A stretch of 64,000 bases of DNA, taken from assembly GCA_902593165.1 (NCBI GenBank), contig CACJHI010000002.1, forward strand, positions 1 to 64,000, read 5' to 3'. Position 1 is the stretch's first letter, and every line of letters starts with the position of its first letter. A program made the position numbers and the translations under genes. This document shows, piece by piece, positions 18,639-29,450 of this stretch. The notes beneath the pieces are model-generated. The model was not told the DNA's origin. It saw only the letters and a list, made by a program, of their open reading frames with translations, and searched no databases. This stretch comes from an uncultured Bacteroidota bacterium (lineage in GTDB: Bacteria; Bacteroidota; Bacteroidia; Flavobacteriales; Flavobacteriaceae).

Positions 18639-20154
18639 ATTCTGATGAAAGAATCCCTACAAAACTTTCAATTCCCTTTATATAGTTAATCAACTTAATA
18701 TTTTCATTAGGACTATGTTGATTGTTGTCTTTATTTACCGTAGGCACTCCAACAGCAGGAATATCTAGTACATTTACAAACGGAGAAATTGGTACAGATC
18801 CACCACTTGTTCTTCTAAGCACAGGTTCTACTCCAAATGTTTTGGATAATGTTTTAGACAACCAATTCCCTAAATTACTATCAATGTCTGTCCTAAATGC
18901 AGGGTATGATACTGTTGAGTTAAATTTTACTATTTTATCATATTTCATTCTTTCTTCTTTTGAAGGTTCATGGTCAAGAACTACATAGCCCAGATCTTCA
19001 ATGTGTTTCTTTATCAGGTCATGAAGCCTATATCCATCCGATTCTATAACAAGTCTTACATCAATTTCTGCTAAACACTCTGATGGTACAATAGTTCTGA
19101 CCTCATCTTCTACCCATCCAGCTCTAATTCCTCTAACATTTAATGACGGAAATTGAATTGCCTCTTGATATGAATTTCCAACAGATTCAGGTTTCTTAAA
19201 CTGCATCTTATTAAGCATACTTTCTTCATTATCAGGAACATTATCCAAATATTTTTTTACTTGATCTGATATTGTAATTCCATCATAGTATCCTTTTATT
19301 TTCACTATACCATTTTCATCTTTCATAGATGATAATATGTTTGACATCCTAAAGACAGGATTAGGAGCATAGTTACCGAAATGACCACTATGCTGAGGTA
19401 CAACTGGTCCATATGTTTTTAAAGTAATTGATGAAATCCCTCTATTACCAAAATTTAAAGTCGGAAGGTCGGATTCGTGTTGAGGGCCATCAAATATTAA
19501 TAAGGCATCACTTTTAAGAATAGCACTATGCTTTTTAACAGCATCAGGAAGGCTAGGGGAGCCCTTTTCTTCTTCAAAGTCCATTATTAGTTTTAAATTA
19601 AATTTATTATCAATGTTTTTGGAATTCATAAACTTCAGCGCTTGAATTAACATCATTACAGGTCCCTTAGCATCAGATGATGCCCTTGCAAATATTCGAA
19701 TATCTCTTTCTTCTAATGTTTCATAGTCAATATTTGCTATTTTATTTGAATCATAGTCAACAAATATTCCATCCTCTTTTAATTTATAAACTGGAATAAA
19801 TGGATTCTCCTGATTCCACTTGGATAAATCTACAGGTTGTCCGTCTAGATGCATATAAATTAGAACTGTTTTGTAATCATCACTAATATGCTTGCTTGCT
19901 AACATTAAAGGAATAGTCTCGGTATCAAGTCTATTTATTTTAAAATCTAGGGATTTAAATTTATTTTCTGTCCAATCCATTAGTTTATAGATGTCTGATT
20001 CATAGTTTGCATCATTTGGATAAGATAAAAACTCAATAAACTCATCTAGATTATTTATTGCTTGTTCAAATATCTCAGTCTTAAATTCTCTTTGAGAAAA
20101 AGATTTAATTGTAAAAGTTATTAGTATAATTAATAATATATTTTTCTTTAACAT
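18631..20154 (-). CDS. M20-family metallopeptidase/dipeptidase, exported
   Basis: Signal peptide; YMHLDGQPVD; RASSDAKGPVMMLIQAL; MDFEEEKGSPSL; RRTSGGSVPISPF. Confidence 0.88.
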   Translation of the reverse strand: MLKKNILLIILITFTIKSFSQREFKTEIFEQAINNLDEFIEFLSYPNDANYESDIYKLMDWTENKFKSLDFKINRLDTETIPLMLASKHISDDYKTVLIYMHLDGQPVDLSKWNQENPFIPVYKLKEDGIFVDYDSNKIANIDYETLEERDIRIFARASSDAKGPVMMLIQALKFMNSKNIDNKFNLKLIMDFEEEKGSPSLPDAVKKHSAILKSDALLIFDGPQHESDLPTLNFGNRGISSITLKTYGPVVPQHSGHFGNYAPNPVFRMSNILSSMKDENGIVKIKGYYDGITISDQVKKYLDNVPDNEESMLNKMQFKKPESVGNSYQEAIQFPSLNVRGIRAGWVEDEVRTIVPSECLAEIDVRLVIESDGYRLHDLIKKHIEDLGYVVLDHEPSKEERMKYDKIVKFNSTVSYPAFRTDIDSNLGNWLSKTLSKTFGVEPVLRRTSGGSVPISPFVNVLDIPAVGVPTVNKDNNQHSPNENIKLINYIKGIESFVGILSSEFK

Positions 20155-20157
20155 ATG

Positions 20158-21060
20158 TTACAAGTTTAAATTTTTGATTTTAATATTTTGATTCGTTTCA
20201 ATATTTATTTTTTGTGAATTACTATATTTTTTAAACCAAGTTATTTGCCTTTTTGCATAATTCCTTGTGTTTTGTTTAATTTTTTCAACTGCTACATCAT
20301 ATGAAATCTTATTTTCAAAATAATCAATAAATTCTTTATAACCAACTGTATTCATGGTATTTAAATCTTTGAAGTGTCTAAGATTGTATACTTCACCTTC
20401 AAGACCTTTTTCTAACATTTCTTCTACTCTATTATTGATTCTTGCATACAAATGTTCTCTTGAGCACTCCAAGTTTATTATTGTTGTGTTAAAATCTCTA
20501 TTCTTATTTTTTCCACTTCTCATTGATGAAAAACTTCTTCCTGTAGATTTCATTAACTCCAATGCTCTCAATAGTCTGACATGATTGTTGAGATCAACCT
20601 TACTGTGATATTCTGGATCTAATCTCTTAATTTCAATTTGTAAAAATTCTATTCCTTGTTCTTCATATGCATTTCGGAGATTACTCCTTACTTTCTCAGA
20701 AACTTTTGGAAACTTATCTATTCCATACATTATAGAATCAGCATATAAACCTGAGCCCCCGACTAGTATTAAATAATCTCTATCAGTGAATAATTCACTT
20801 ATTTTCTTGATAGCGTCATCTTCATACATTCCAACATTATATTTATCATGGATACTCTTATTGTAAATAAAATGGTGCGTAACCTCCTCTAATTGTTTAT
20901 TATCAGGTGGAGAGGTACCAATTTTAAATTCTTTGTAGAATTGTCTTGAGTCACAAGAAATTATTTCGGTGTTTAGCTCCTTAGCAAGATTTATACTAAT
21001 TTCTGTTTTACCAATTGCTGTTGGCCCAGCAATATAAATTAGTTTTTTACTTGTCATCAT
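20158..21060 (-). CDS. miaA: tRNA dimethylallyltransferase
   Basis: YIAGPTAIGKTEISINLA, ISCDSRQFYKEFKIGT, LVGGSGLYADSI, NYAKRQITWFKK. Confidence 0.95.
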   Translation of the reverse strand: MMTSKKLIYIAGPTAIGKTEISINLAKELNTEIISCDSRQFYKEFKIGTSPPDNKQLEEVTHHFIYNKSIHDKYNVGMYEDDAIKKISELFTDRDYLILVGGSGLYADSIMYGIDKFPKVSEKVRSNLRNAYEEQGIEFLQIEIKRLDPEYHSKVDLNNHVRLLRALELMKSTGRSFSSMRSGKNKNRDFNTTIINLECSREHLYARINNRVEEMLEKGLEGEVYNLRHFKDLNTMNTVGYKEFIDYFENKISYDVAVEKIKQNTRNYAKRQITWFKKYSNSQKINIETNQNIKIKNLNL

Positions 21061-21868
21061 CTAGATGAGAGCCACATTGATGACAGAATATAGCATTGTC
21101 TTTGTGAACATCACATAGACACTCAGCACAAACTCTTGTATTAACATCTACTTTTTTTCTGCTTTGAACCATTTCTGCAGAGATAATCCCAGTTGGTACG
21201 GCTATGATTCCATAACCTAATATCATTAAAACAGAGGCTAGAAACTTACCCATACCTGTTAATGGAACAATATCTCCATAGCCAACGGTAGAAATCGTAC
21301 TTATACACCAATAAATACTCTCCGGAATATTATTAAATCCTGCTTGAGGACCTTCAATAATGTACATAAGTGTTCCGAATAATATACACATAATCAAGAC
21401 AAACAAAAGAAATATTATAATTTTTGCCCTGCTAACAAGAAGTGATCTATATAAGAAGTTAGATTCACCAATGTATCTAGATATATGGAGTACTCTAAAT
21501 ATTCTAAGAATTCTTAGGGCCCTAATTGCCATCATAGTTTCAAGCTGTGCACCAATAAAAATTAATGATATGTATTTGGGAATAGTTGCAAGTAAATCTA
21601 TAATTCCATAAAAACTAAATATATACTTCCTCGGATGATGAATTGAGATTACCCTCAATATATATTCAATTGTAAATAAAATAGTTATGCTCCATTCTGC
21701 AATATTTAAAATATTGTAATATTTTTCATTAATCCATCCAACTGTCTCAAGTGCAACAAGTATTACACTAATTATAATCACTATAATTAACGTAATATCA
21801 AAAACCTTCCCGGCTGGAGTATCAGCCTCATAGATGATGTCGTGTATTTTTTGACGAGTCTTATTCAA
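21047..21868 (-). CDS. Voltage-gated ion (potassium) channel with C-terminal zinc ribbon
   Basis: S4-like IRALRILRIFRVLHISRY; selectivity filter ISTISTVGYGDIVPL; C-terminal CAECLCDVHKDNAIFCHQCG. Confidence 0.9.
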   Translation of the reverse strand: MNKTRQKIHDIIYEADTPAGKVFDITLIIVIIISVILVALETVGWINEKYYNILNIAEWSITILFTIEYILRVISIHHPRKYIFSFYGIIDLLATIPKYISLIFIGAQLETMMAIRALRILRIFRVLHISRYIGESNFLYRSLLVSRAKIIIFLLFVLIMCILFGTLMYIIEGPQAGFNNIPESIYWCISTISTVGYGDIVPLTGMGKFLASVLMILGYGIIAVPTGIISAEMVQSRKKVDVNTRVCAECLCDVHKDNAIFCHQCGSHLDDDK

Positions 21869-22991
21869 TGCCCGAAAATTTATATATTTCCTCCAAAGTT
21901 AGTAGTTTTTTATATCTCTTTTCAGAAATTACCCCATATACATAGTTTTTAACTTTTTTACATTCGTCTACTTTAACCACTCTAGAATTTAATTTTTTTT
22001 CAGTATTAATATTATTAAAAAGATCAAAATAGCCATAACCAATAATTTTCTCTTCTTTAAATAGGATGAATCCCTTCTCGTCTTCATTTTTTCCAGAGAA
22101 AGTAATTATGAAGTTTTTTTTATCATTAATAATCTGTGGAATATCAATTTTGTAGAACAACTTTGGATCTATATTGTTATTTATCTTAGGTTTTAAAGAT
22201 CTTATTTCTTGTATTGCCTTTAAAATAGCAATATCAATACTGCCTGTTTTATGAACCTTTATTGATTTAAAATTATTTTGGACATATTTAGGTATAAACT
22301 TTTTACTTGTAAAAAGCTTTATAACCTTATTCTTTATATCCTTACTATAATCAACATATATCAACTTTCTACTCTTATTATAAATATAAAATACCCCAAT
22401 TGTATTCTCTAGATCTTCGATTGTTTTTTTGAATATAGAGCTAATACTCTCGCCAGGAAATTCAACTATGCTTTTTTTAATAATATTTTGATTAATGTCT
22501 TTTTCAATTAATATTTTTAGAAGTTCAACTGTTGCTAGCGCGTCTCCACTTGCTCTATGCCTATCTTTCAGTGGAATACCAAGACTCCTAGATAACCTTC
22601 CCAGCTTATAAGATTCCTGCTCTGGAAGTAATTCTTGAGATAATATAACAGTACATAAAGATTTCATCGAAAATTCAAACCCTAGTCTTTTAAATTCTAA
22701 CTGGAGAATTCTGTAATCAAATTGGGCATTGTGTGCTACAAGAATTGAATCAGAGGTAATCTCAATAATTCTTTTGGCCACCTCATGAAACTTTGGTGCT
22801 GTTTTTACCATTTTAGAGGTTATTCCAGTTAGTTTTTCAACATATGGATGAATATCTCTTTCAGGGTTAACCAGACTAATAAACTGATCAGTTATAGCCA
22901 CACCATCAAATCTATAGGCTGCAACCTCTATAATAGATTCCTCATTAAACTTACCCCCGGTGGTTTCTAAATCAACAATTGTATACATCAA
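21861..22991 (-). CDS. DnaQ-like 3'-5' exonuclease with degenerate GIY-YIG-like C-terminal region
   Basis: TIVDLETTGG, LVAHNAQFDYRIL, HRASGDALATVELL; then IGVFYIYNKSRKLIYVDYSKDIKNKV. Confidence 0.85.
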   Translation of the reverse strand: MMYTIVDLETTGGKFNEESIIEVAAYRFDGVAITDQFISLVNPERDIHPYVEKLTGITSKMVKTAPKFHEVAKRIIEITSDSILVAHNAQFDYRILQLEFKRLGFEFSMKSLCTVILSQELLPEQESYKLGRLSRSLGIPLKDRHRASGDALATVELLKILIEKDINQNIIKKSIVEFPGESISSIFKKTIEDLENTIGVFYIYNKSRKLIYVDYSKDIKNKVIKLFTSKKFIPKYVQNNFKSIKVHKTGSIDIAILKAIQEIRSLKPKINNNIDPKLFYKIDIPQIINDKKNFIITFSGKNEDEKGFILFKEEKIIGYGYFDLFNNINTEKKLNSRVVKVDECKKVKNYVYGVISEKRYKKLLTLEEIYKFSGIE

Positions 22992-23638
22992 TAATTTCTT
23001 TTACCAAAGATTTTGCTTCCAACTCGAATCATATTTGAGCCATTTTCTATCGCTATATTATAATCATCACTCATTCCAATTGATAAAACCTTAAATCTAG
23101 AATCAATCAAAACCATGTCATCATAGATTGTTTTGATTTTTTTAAATTCTTTATCAATCAATTCATTATCATCAGTGAATGAAGCCATTCCCATTAACCC
23201 AATAACATTAAGGTTTTTATAGTTTTGTAAACTTTCATAAAAATTTTTAAAATCTTCTATTTGAAGTCCAAATTTTGATTCTTCTTTTGAGATCTTTAAT
23301 TGGATTAAACAATCAATTTTTCTATTCTCTTTTTTTGCATGTTTATCAATTTCTTTAGCAAGAGATATTCTATCAACTGAATGAATTAAGTTTATGAACT
23401 TAGCTATATATTTTACTTTATTTTTTTGAAGATGCCCAATCATGTGCCACTCTATATTATTAGGTAATTTGCTTTGCTTATCAACAATTTCCTGGACTCT
23501 ATTTTCCCCAAATTTTAATTGACCAGAGTTATAAGCTTCTTGAATTTCTTGAATACTTCTAGTCTTTGATACAGCTACTAAATCCGCTTTATCTTTTATT
23601 TCATTTTTAATAATTGAAATTTGCTTTTCTATACTCAT
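22988..23638 (-). CDS. YggS-family pyridoxal phosphate homeostasis protein
   Basis: LVAVSKTRSIQEIQEAYNSGQLKFGENRVQEIVDK, WHMIGHLQKNKVKYI, LSIGMSDDYNIAIENGSNMIRVGSKIFGKR. Confidence 0.94.
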   Translation of the reverse strand: MSIEKQISIIKNEIKDKADLVAVSKTRSIQEIQEAYNSGQLKFGENRVQEIVDKQSKLPNNIEWHMIGHLQKNKVKYIAKFINLIHSVDRISLAKEIDKHAKKENRKIDCLIQLKISKEESKFGLQIEDFKNFYESLQNYKNLNVIGLMGMASFTDDNELIDKEFKKIKTIYDDMVLIDSRFKVLSIGMSDDYNIAIENGSNMIRVGSKIFGKRNY

Positions 23639-24591
23639 AATTGACGCATTATCTCCTCGGCTACTTCAAGAGCTTGAAGACCATCTGCTAAGCTTACTTT
23701 TGAATCAGATCTAGATTTGATAGAGTTATAGAAGTCATTTAATTCAGCCTCTATAGAATTTATACTTTGTACCTCAGGATTTTCAAAGAAAATAACTTTT
23801 TCTTCACCTAAATTATTTTTAATAATTAGTGAACTATCTGAATCAGCTTTATTTTTGTCTCTAATTTTGACAACCTGAAATTCTTTTTCTAAAAAATTTA
23901 TTGAAATATAGGCATCCTCTTGAAAAATTCTAGTTTTTCTCATTTTCTTAAGAGATATCCTACTTGATGTTAAGTTTGCAATACAGCCATCTTCAAATTC
24001 TATTCTTGCATTTGCAATGTCTGGAGTTGAACTAATAATAGAAACTCCAGATGCATCTATTTTTTTGACTTTTGAATTATTGATATTTAAAATAATATCT
24101 ATATCATGAATCATTAGGTCCATTATAACTGATACATCCGTTCCTCTAGGATTAAAATCAGATAGTCTATGTGATTCAATAAATTTTGGGTTTTTTATAA
24201 ATTCTTTACAAGAGATAAATGCTTGGTTATATCTTTCAACAAAACCCACTTGACCGATAACACCCTTTTTCTTTGCAAGTTTCTCTATAATTCTTGCTTC
24301 TTTTGAGTCAGTAGTTAAAGGTTTTTCAACAAATATATGCTTCCCTTTACTGATACATTTTTCTGCTATTTCAAAATGCGTTGTAGTGGGTGAGACTATT
24401 ACTGCTGCATCTATCTTATTAATAAGGGAGTCAAGATCTTTAAAAAATGTATACCCTTTTTCTTGAGATAATTTTTCTGAATTAGAGACATCTGTATCAT
24501 GAAACCCTACAAGTTCAAAATCTGAGTTGTTTAATATGCTTAAATGGATCTTCCCTAGATGTCCAGCTCCAATTACACCAACCTTAATCAT
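23635..24591 (-). CDS. Gfo/Idh/MocA-family oxidoreductase
   Basis: VGVIGAGHLGKIH; GKHIFVEKPLTTDSKEA; VIMDLMIHDIDIIL. Confidence 0.9.
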   Translation of the reverse strand: MIKVGVIGAGHLGKIHLSILNNSDFELVGFHDTDVSNSEKLSQEKGYTFFKDLDSLINKIDAAVIVSPTTTHFEIAEKCISKGKHIFVEKPLTTDSKEARIIEKLAKKKGVIGQVGFVERYNQAFISCKEFIKNPKFIESHRLSDFNPRGTDVSVIMDLMIHDIDIILNINNSKVKKIDASGVSIISSTPDIANARIEFEDGCIANLTSSRISLKKMRKTRIFQEDAYISINFLEKEFQVVKIRDKNKADSDSSLIIKNNLGEEKVIFFENPEVQSINSIEAELNDFYNSIKSRSDSKVSLADGLQALEVAEEIMRQL

Positions 24592-24649
24592 TTGCTAAAA
24601 ATACAATCTTCTTTTGGAATTTTCGACTATTAATTTAATATTAGTGATT

Positions 24650-25291
24650 GTGGAGGATAACTTTAAATTTAAAGGTAGAAGGAGGATACTCGCTTCAGAG
24701 CTTAAGAAAAAAGGGATTCTTAATAATCAAATAATTAATTCAATTGAAACTATTCCACGACATTTATTTATTGACCCTGGACTTTCTGAACAAGCATATA
24801 TAGACAAGGCTCTACCAATTGATTCAAATCAAACTATATCACAACCATATACTGTGGCTTTTCAAACTCAACTATTGAACCCTCTTCCAGGAGAAAAAAT
24901 TTTAGAAATTGGAACCGGCTCTGGATATCAAACTTCAATTCTAGATTTTTTAAAATCAGACGTATATACGATTGAGAGAAACCATAATTTGTTTAGATCA
25001 ACCTCAAAGCTTTTTAAAAAATTAAATATTAATCCAGTTAAATTTAAATATGGTGACGGTTATAAGGGCTTGATAGATGATTCTCCTTTTGATGGAATTA
25101 TAGTGACAGCTGGTTCACCCTATGTCCCAGAAAATCTATTAAAGCAACTAAAGATAGGAGGTAGAATGGTGGTTCCAATTGGTAAAGAGACTCAGGTTAT
25201 GACTAAAATTACTAGAATTAGTGTAAGCGATTTTAAAAAAGAAACTTTTGGTGATTTTAAGTTTGTGCCAATGCTAGATAAGAAGGATTAG
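24650..25291 (+). CDS. pcm: Protein-L-isoaspartate O-methyltransferase
   Basis: PRHLFIDPGLSEQAYIDKALPIDSNQTISQPYTVAFQTQLL; ILEIGTGSGYQTSIL. Tracked start 24614 (TTG) probably too long; GTG 24650 is a plausible start. Confidence 0.9.
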   Translation: MEDNFKFKGRRRILASELKKKGILNNQIINSIETIPRHLFIDPGLSEQAYIDKALPIDSNQTISQPYTVAFQTQLLNPLPGEKILEIGTGSGYQTSILDFLKSDVYTIERNHNLFRSTSKLFKKLNINPVKFKYGDGYKGLIDDSPFDGIIVTAGSPYVPENLLKQLKIGGRMVVPIGKETQVMTKITRISVSDFKKETFGDFKFVPMLDKKD

Positions 25292-25746
25292 TTATTAAAG
25301 TTTTTCTTAATCCTCTTTAAGCTTATCTTACTCTCTCTGTCTTTTATTACATTTCTTTTGTCAAACTCTCTTTTTCCTTTTGCAACTGAAACATTAAGCT
25401 TTGCAATCCCTTTTTTACTTATAAATAATGACGTAGCAACAACTGTAATTCCAGCATCCTTAACTTGTTTTTGAATTTTTTTTAATTCTTGTTTATTTAA
25501 CAATAATTTTCTTCTCCTTTTAGGATTATAATTACTTTCACTGGAGTTCTTGTATTCATCAACATGCATATTGACAACAAAAAGTTCATCACCACTAAAC
25601 TCACAATAGGAATTGTTCAATGATGCCTTAGAGTTTCTAATTGATTTAATTTCATTACCAGTTAAAACTATACCACATGTATACTTATCCAATAATGAAT
25701 AATCGTATTTAGCTTTCTTGTTATTTATGTTGACTGAATTATTCAC
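25288..25746 (-). CDS. smpB: SsrA-binding protein
   Basis: NNKKAKYDYSLLDKYTCGIVLTGNEIKSIRNSKASLNNSYC; VAKGKREFDKRNVIKDRE. Confidence 0.96.
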   Translation of the reverse strand: MNNSVNINNKKAKYDYSLLDKYTCGIVLTGNEIKSIRNSKASLNNSYCEFSGDELFVVNMHVDEYKNSSESNYNPKRRRKLLLNKQELKKIQKQVKDAGITVVATSLFISKKGIAKLNVSVAKGKREFDKRNVIKDRESKISLKRIKKNFNN

Positions 25747-25791
25747 TATGTAAAATTACAAATTTGAAAATGAATAATATATATTTAAAAA

Positions 25792-26253
25792 ATGGTATCT
25801 ATAAGAATCGCTATTCCTAAAGATTTAAATTATTTAATTGAAATATTTACTTTAAATATTCCAAAATACTTTCATGAAAAAGAGTTAATTGATTTTAAGA
25901 AATATTTTAATTCTAAGAATATTGAAAACTATTTTGTTATTATAACTAAAGGTAAAATATTAGGAGCAGCGGGTTATGCATATGAAAATAAAGAAACTGC
26001 AAATATATGCTGGGTTTTAGTTGATCCTAGTTATCATAACAACGGTTTAGGGACAAAACTAGTTAATCATTGTGTGGACATTATTAAAACAAATGAAAAG
26101 CTAAATACAATTCAGCTTGAATGTTCAAATATTACATACAAGTTTTACGAAAAATTAGGCTTTAAAATTAAATATATCAAGAAAGAGTATTGGCTAAATA
26201 AAGATGATTTATATTTTATGATAATGGATCTAACGGACAATTATAAACAATAA
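25792..26253 (+). CDS. GNAT-family N-acetyltransferase
   Basis: WVLVDPSYHNNGLGTKLVNHCVDII; FYEKLGFKI. Confidence 0.88.
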   Translation: MVSIRIAIPKDLNYLIEIFTLNIPKYFHEKELIDFKKYFNSKNIENYFVIITKGKILGAAGYAYENKETANICWVLVDPSYHNNGLGTKLVNHCVDIIKTNEKLNTIQLECSNITYKFYEKLGFKIKYIKKEYWLNKDDLYFMIMDLTDNYKQ

Positions 26254-26266
26254 AAATTGTTTATAA
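26241..26266. repeat. Perfect 11-bp inverted repeat with AAAA loop at the 3' end of the GNAT gene
   Basis: TTATAAACAAT-AAAA-ATTGTTTATAA, overlapping the TAA stop. Confidence 0.85.
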
Positions 26267-26338
26267 CTAGTTGATTTATATAATAGGAAACAAATAAACT
26301 CGAGTGCCTAATTTATTAATTTAGCACTTTATAAAATT

Positions 26339-27613
26339 ATGAACAATCAAGATCAAATCTTTAATCTTATTAAAGAAGAAAAGAATAGACAGCTTGGAGG
26401 ATTAGAATTAATTGCATCTGAGAACTTTACAAGTGATAATGTAATGAAAGCAACAGGATCAATTCTTACTAATAAATATGCAGAAGGTTACCCTGGTAAA
26501 CGATACTATGGTGGATGTGAAGTTGTAGATAAAATTGAAAATATTGCTATTGATCGCCTAAAGACCCTCTTTAACGTCGAATATGCAAATGTTCAGCCTC
26601 ATTCAGGTTCACAAGCTAACACAGCAGTATTTGATGCTTTTTTGAAGCCTGGAGACAAGATTCTTGGTCTTGATTTAGCTCATGGAGGTCATTTAACTCA
26701 TGGTTCAAATGTCAATTTCTCAGGAAAAATATATAACTCAAGCTTTTATGGGGTCAATAATGATGGAGTATTCGATTATGAAAAAATCCTTGAAAGAGCA
26801 AAAGAAGTTAAACCTAATCTAATAATTGTAGGAGCTTCAGCATACTCTCGAGACATTAACTTTTCTAAATTCAGAGAAATTGCTGATGAAGTTGGTGCAT
26901 TTCTTCACGCTGATATTGCTCATCCCTCAGGTTTAATAGCTAAAGGATTTCTTAGTGATCCAGTACCTCATTGTCATGTGATTACATCCACAACTCATAA
27001 AACTCTAAGGGGGCCAAGAGGAGGTATAATGATGATGGGTAAAGATTTTGATAATCCATTCGGTCTTAAATTAAAAAATGGAAATTTAAAGAGAATGTCA
27101 TCTATTTTAGATTCTGCTATATTTCCTGGAAATCAAGGGGGGCCTTTGGAGCATGTAATTGCGGCAAAAGCTATTGCTTTTGGAGAAGCTTTAGATCCTC
27201 AATTTAAAAAATATATAAATCAAGTAATTTTAAATGCCTCTAAACTATCTAAAAATTTAATCGATCTTGGTTATAATATAGTTTCGGGAGGTACAGATAA
27301 TCATCTTTTGTTAATTGATTTAAGAAATAAAGATATATCTGGTAAAGATGCTGAGAGGGTTCTTGGTGAATCAAATATTACAGTAAATAAAAACATGGTT
27401 CCTTTCGATGATAAGTCACCTTTTGTTACAAGTGGAATAAGAATTGGGACACCGGCAATTACAACTAGAGGGCTAAAGGAAAATGATATGGATTTTGTTG
27501 CTGAATCTATTGATTCATCAATTGTAAATAGTGAAGATGATATAATTTTATCTGATATAGGTAAAAAAGTTGAATCTTATATGAAAGATAGACCTTTGTT
27601 TTCTGCTACTTAG
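26339..27613 (+). CDS. glyA: Serine hydroxymethyltransferase
   Basis: [49 protein letters not shown]. Confidence 0.97.
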   Translation: MNNQDQIFNLIKEEKNRQLGGLELIASENFTSDNVMKATGSILTNKYAEGYPGKRYYGGCEVVDKIENIAIDRLKTLFNVEYANVQPHSGSQANTAVFDAFLKPGDKILGLDLAHGGHLTHGSNVNFSGKIYNSSFYGVNNDGVFDYEKILERAKEVKPNLIIVGASAYSRDINFSKFREIADEVGAFLHADIAHPSGLIAKGFLSDPVPHCHVITSTTHKTLRGPRGGIMMMGKDFDNPFGLKLKNGNLKRMSSILDSAIFPGNQGGPLEHVIAAKAIAFGEALDPQFKKYINQVILNASKLSKNLIDLGYNIVSGGTDNHLLLIDLRNKDISGKDAERVLGESNITVNKNMVPFDDKSPFVTSGIRIGTPAITTRGLKENDMDFVAESIDSSIVNSEDDIILSDIGKKVESYMKDRPLFSAT

Positions 27614-28619
27614 AGACAATCTTTACCTCGAAAAGTTTATCCCAGTTTTTTCCAGTCACATACATTTTTTGATTTATAAAGGCTATCCCATTCATAACAT
27701 CTAAATTAGGATTCTGTGTGACTCTATCTCTTATTCCTGAAAAGTCAATTACTTTCTCTACTATTCCATTAGATGGATTTATAACTATGACAACATCTCG
27801 ATTAAACTGATAGGTATTAGCGTAAATTTTTCCATCAATAAATTCTAATTCATTAATATTTTTAATTCTGGATTTATCAGTTAATACATCAATATAACTT
27901 ATCTCTTTAAGAGTCATAGGATCTAAAATCCATATTTTACTTGTTCCATCAGACTTATAGATAAATTCTCCATCATTACATAAACCCCAACCTTCTTTGC
28001 TTTTCTCATAATTAAATGTCCCAATTTTATTGAACTCTAGGTCATAAATAAATCCAATATTATTCTTCCATGTAAGTTGATAAATCTTATCCTTTAGAAT
28101 TGTTAATCCTTCTGCAAAATATTCGTAATCAAGATTAATAATTTTCAGTATCTCTCCACTTCTGTAATCTATTCTTCTTAAAGTTGATTTCCCATTTAAC
28201 CCAGTACTCTCATAAAGTTGATTATTGTAAAATTCTAGTCCTTGAGTATAAGCGTTTTGATCATGTCTATATTCATTTACAACTTCATAGGACATCAACT
28301 CAGGTTTTATGTTCGAGTAAATATCAAATCTTTTTGCAATAGAAATTACTTCATTATCAGAGTAAATATCAACGGAAGCTGTGTTTTCGCCGACTTTATA
28401 ATTAATTAATTTAATATTATTTTTTACTTTTTCTCCGTTCAAATAATAATGGACTGAATCAATAATTTTTTTACCTGTTGAGCTTACACTTATTGATATT
28501 TCATCATCAACTGAAATCTTTGTATTAGGAGATTCAATCTGTATTTTAAATCCACTTGTTGCATTAGTATTACAATTAAGAATTAATAAAAAGAAGAAAA
28601 AAACAATACTATGCTTCAT
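27606..28619 (-). CDS. Glutaminyl-peptide cyclotransferase-like lipoprotein
   Basis: [59 protein letters not shown]; lipoprotein signal. Confidence 0.85.
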   Translation of the reverse strand: MKHSIVFFFFLLILNCNTNATSGFKIQIESPNTKISVDDEISISVSSTGKKIIDSVHYYLNGEKVKNNIKLINYKVGENTASVDIYSDNEVISIAKRFDIYSNIKPELMSYEVVNEYRHDQNAYTQGLEFYNNQLYESTGLNGKSTLRRIDYRSGEILKIINLDYEYFAEGLTILKDKIYQLTWKNNIGFIYDLEFNKIGTFNYEKSKEGWGLCNDGEFIYKSDGTSKIWILDPMTLKEISYIDVLTDKSRIKNINELEFIDGKIYANTYQFNRDVVIVINPSNGIVEKVIDFSGIRDRVTQNPNLDVMNGIAFINQKMYVTGKNWDKLFEVKIVSK

Positions 28620-28653
28620 GAATTAAATTTATTACTAATATATTTAATAAATA

Positions 28654-29445
28654 ATGAGTAAAGTAATTTTAATTACGGGAACATCATCAGGTTTTGGAAA
28701 ATCAATTGCTGAAAAACTTCACTCCCAAGGTCATACTGTTATTGGAACCTCTAGAAATGGCGATAAAATTGACTCAATATTCAAGACGATGAAACTGGAC
28801 ATAAATAACTATGAAATGTCAAAGAGTTTAATAAATAAAATTATTGAGTCTCATGGAAAAATAGACATACTAATAAATAATGCAGGAATTAATATTACAG
28901 GTCCTCTTGAAACTACTGATATGTCAGATTTAAAAAAATTGTTTGATACTAATTTTTTTAGTCATATTAATATGATTCAAAATGTTCTACCTAATATGAG
29001 ATCAAATAAACAGGGTTTAATAATTAATATTACATCTATAGCTGGCTATCTTGGATTACCATTTTGGGGAGCTTATTGTGCTTCAAAATCCTCTTTTAAT
29101 ATAATAGCTGAAAGTTTAAATATTGAGCTTAAAAAACACAATATCAATATAGTTAATATTGCTCCAGGAGATTATAAAACAGAAATTGCTTCTAATAGAG
29201 TGGATAGGGTAGATCCTAATTCACCATATTTTAAAGAATACAAAAAAGTTATAGATAATGTTAATGGTAAGATGCAGCATGGAAGGGATCCAATAGAAGT
29301 AGCAGAATTAGTCTCAAAAATTATTAACAAAAAAAACCCAAAAATTAATTACCTTGTTGGAGGATTTCTTGAAAAAAAAATCACATTGAAAAGTTTATTT
29401 CCTGACAAGATTTTTCAAAAAATAATAATGAAACTATATAACTAA
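28654..29445 (+). CDS. Short-chain dehydrogenase/reductase
   Basis: [33 protein letters not shown] (YxxxK). Confidence 0.92.
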   Translation: MSKVILITGTSSGFGKSIAEKLHSQGHTVIGTSRNGDKIDSIFKTMKLDINNYEMSKSLINKIIESHGKIDILINNAGINITGPLETTDMSDLKKLFDTNFFSHINMIQNVLPNMRSNKQGLIINITSIAGYLGLPFWGAYCASKSSFNIIAESLNIELKKHNINIVNIAPGDYKTEIASNRVDRVDPNSPYFKEYKKVIDNVNGKMQHGRDPIEVAELVSKIINKKNPKINYLVGGFLEKKITLKSLFPDKIFQKIIMKLYN

Positions 29446-29450
29446 ATATT

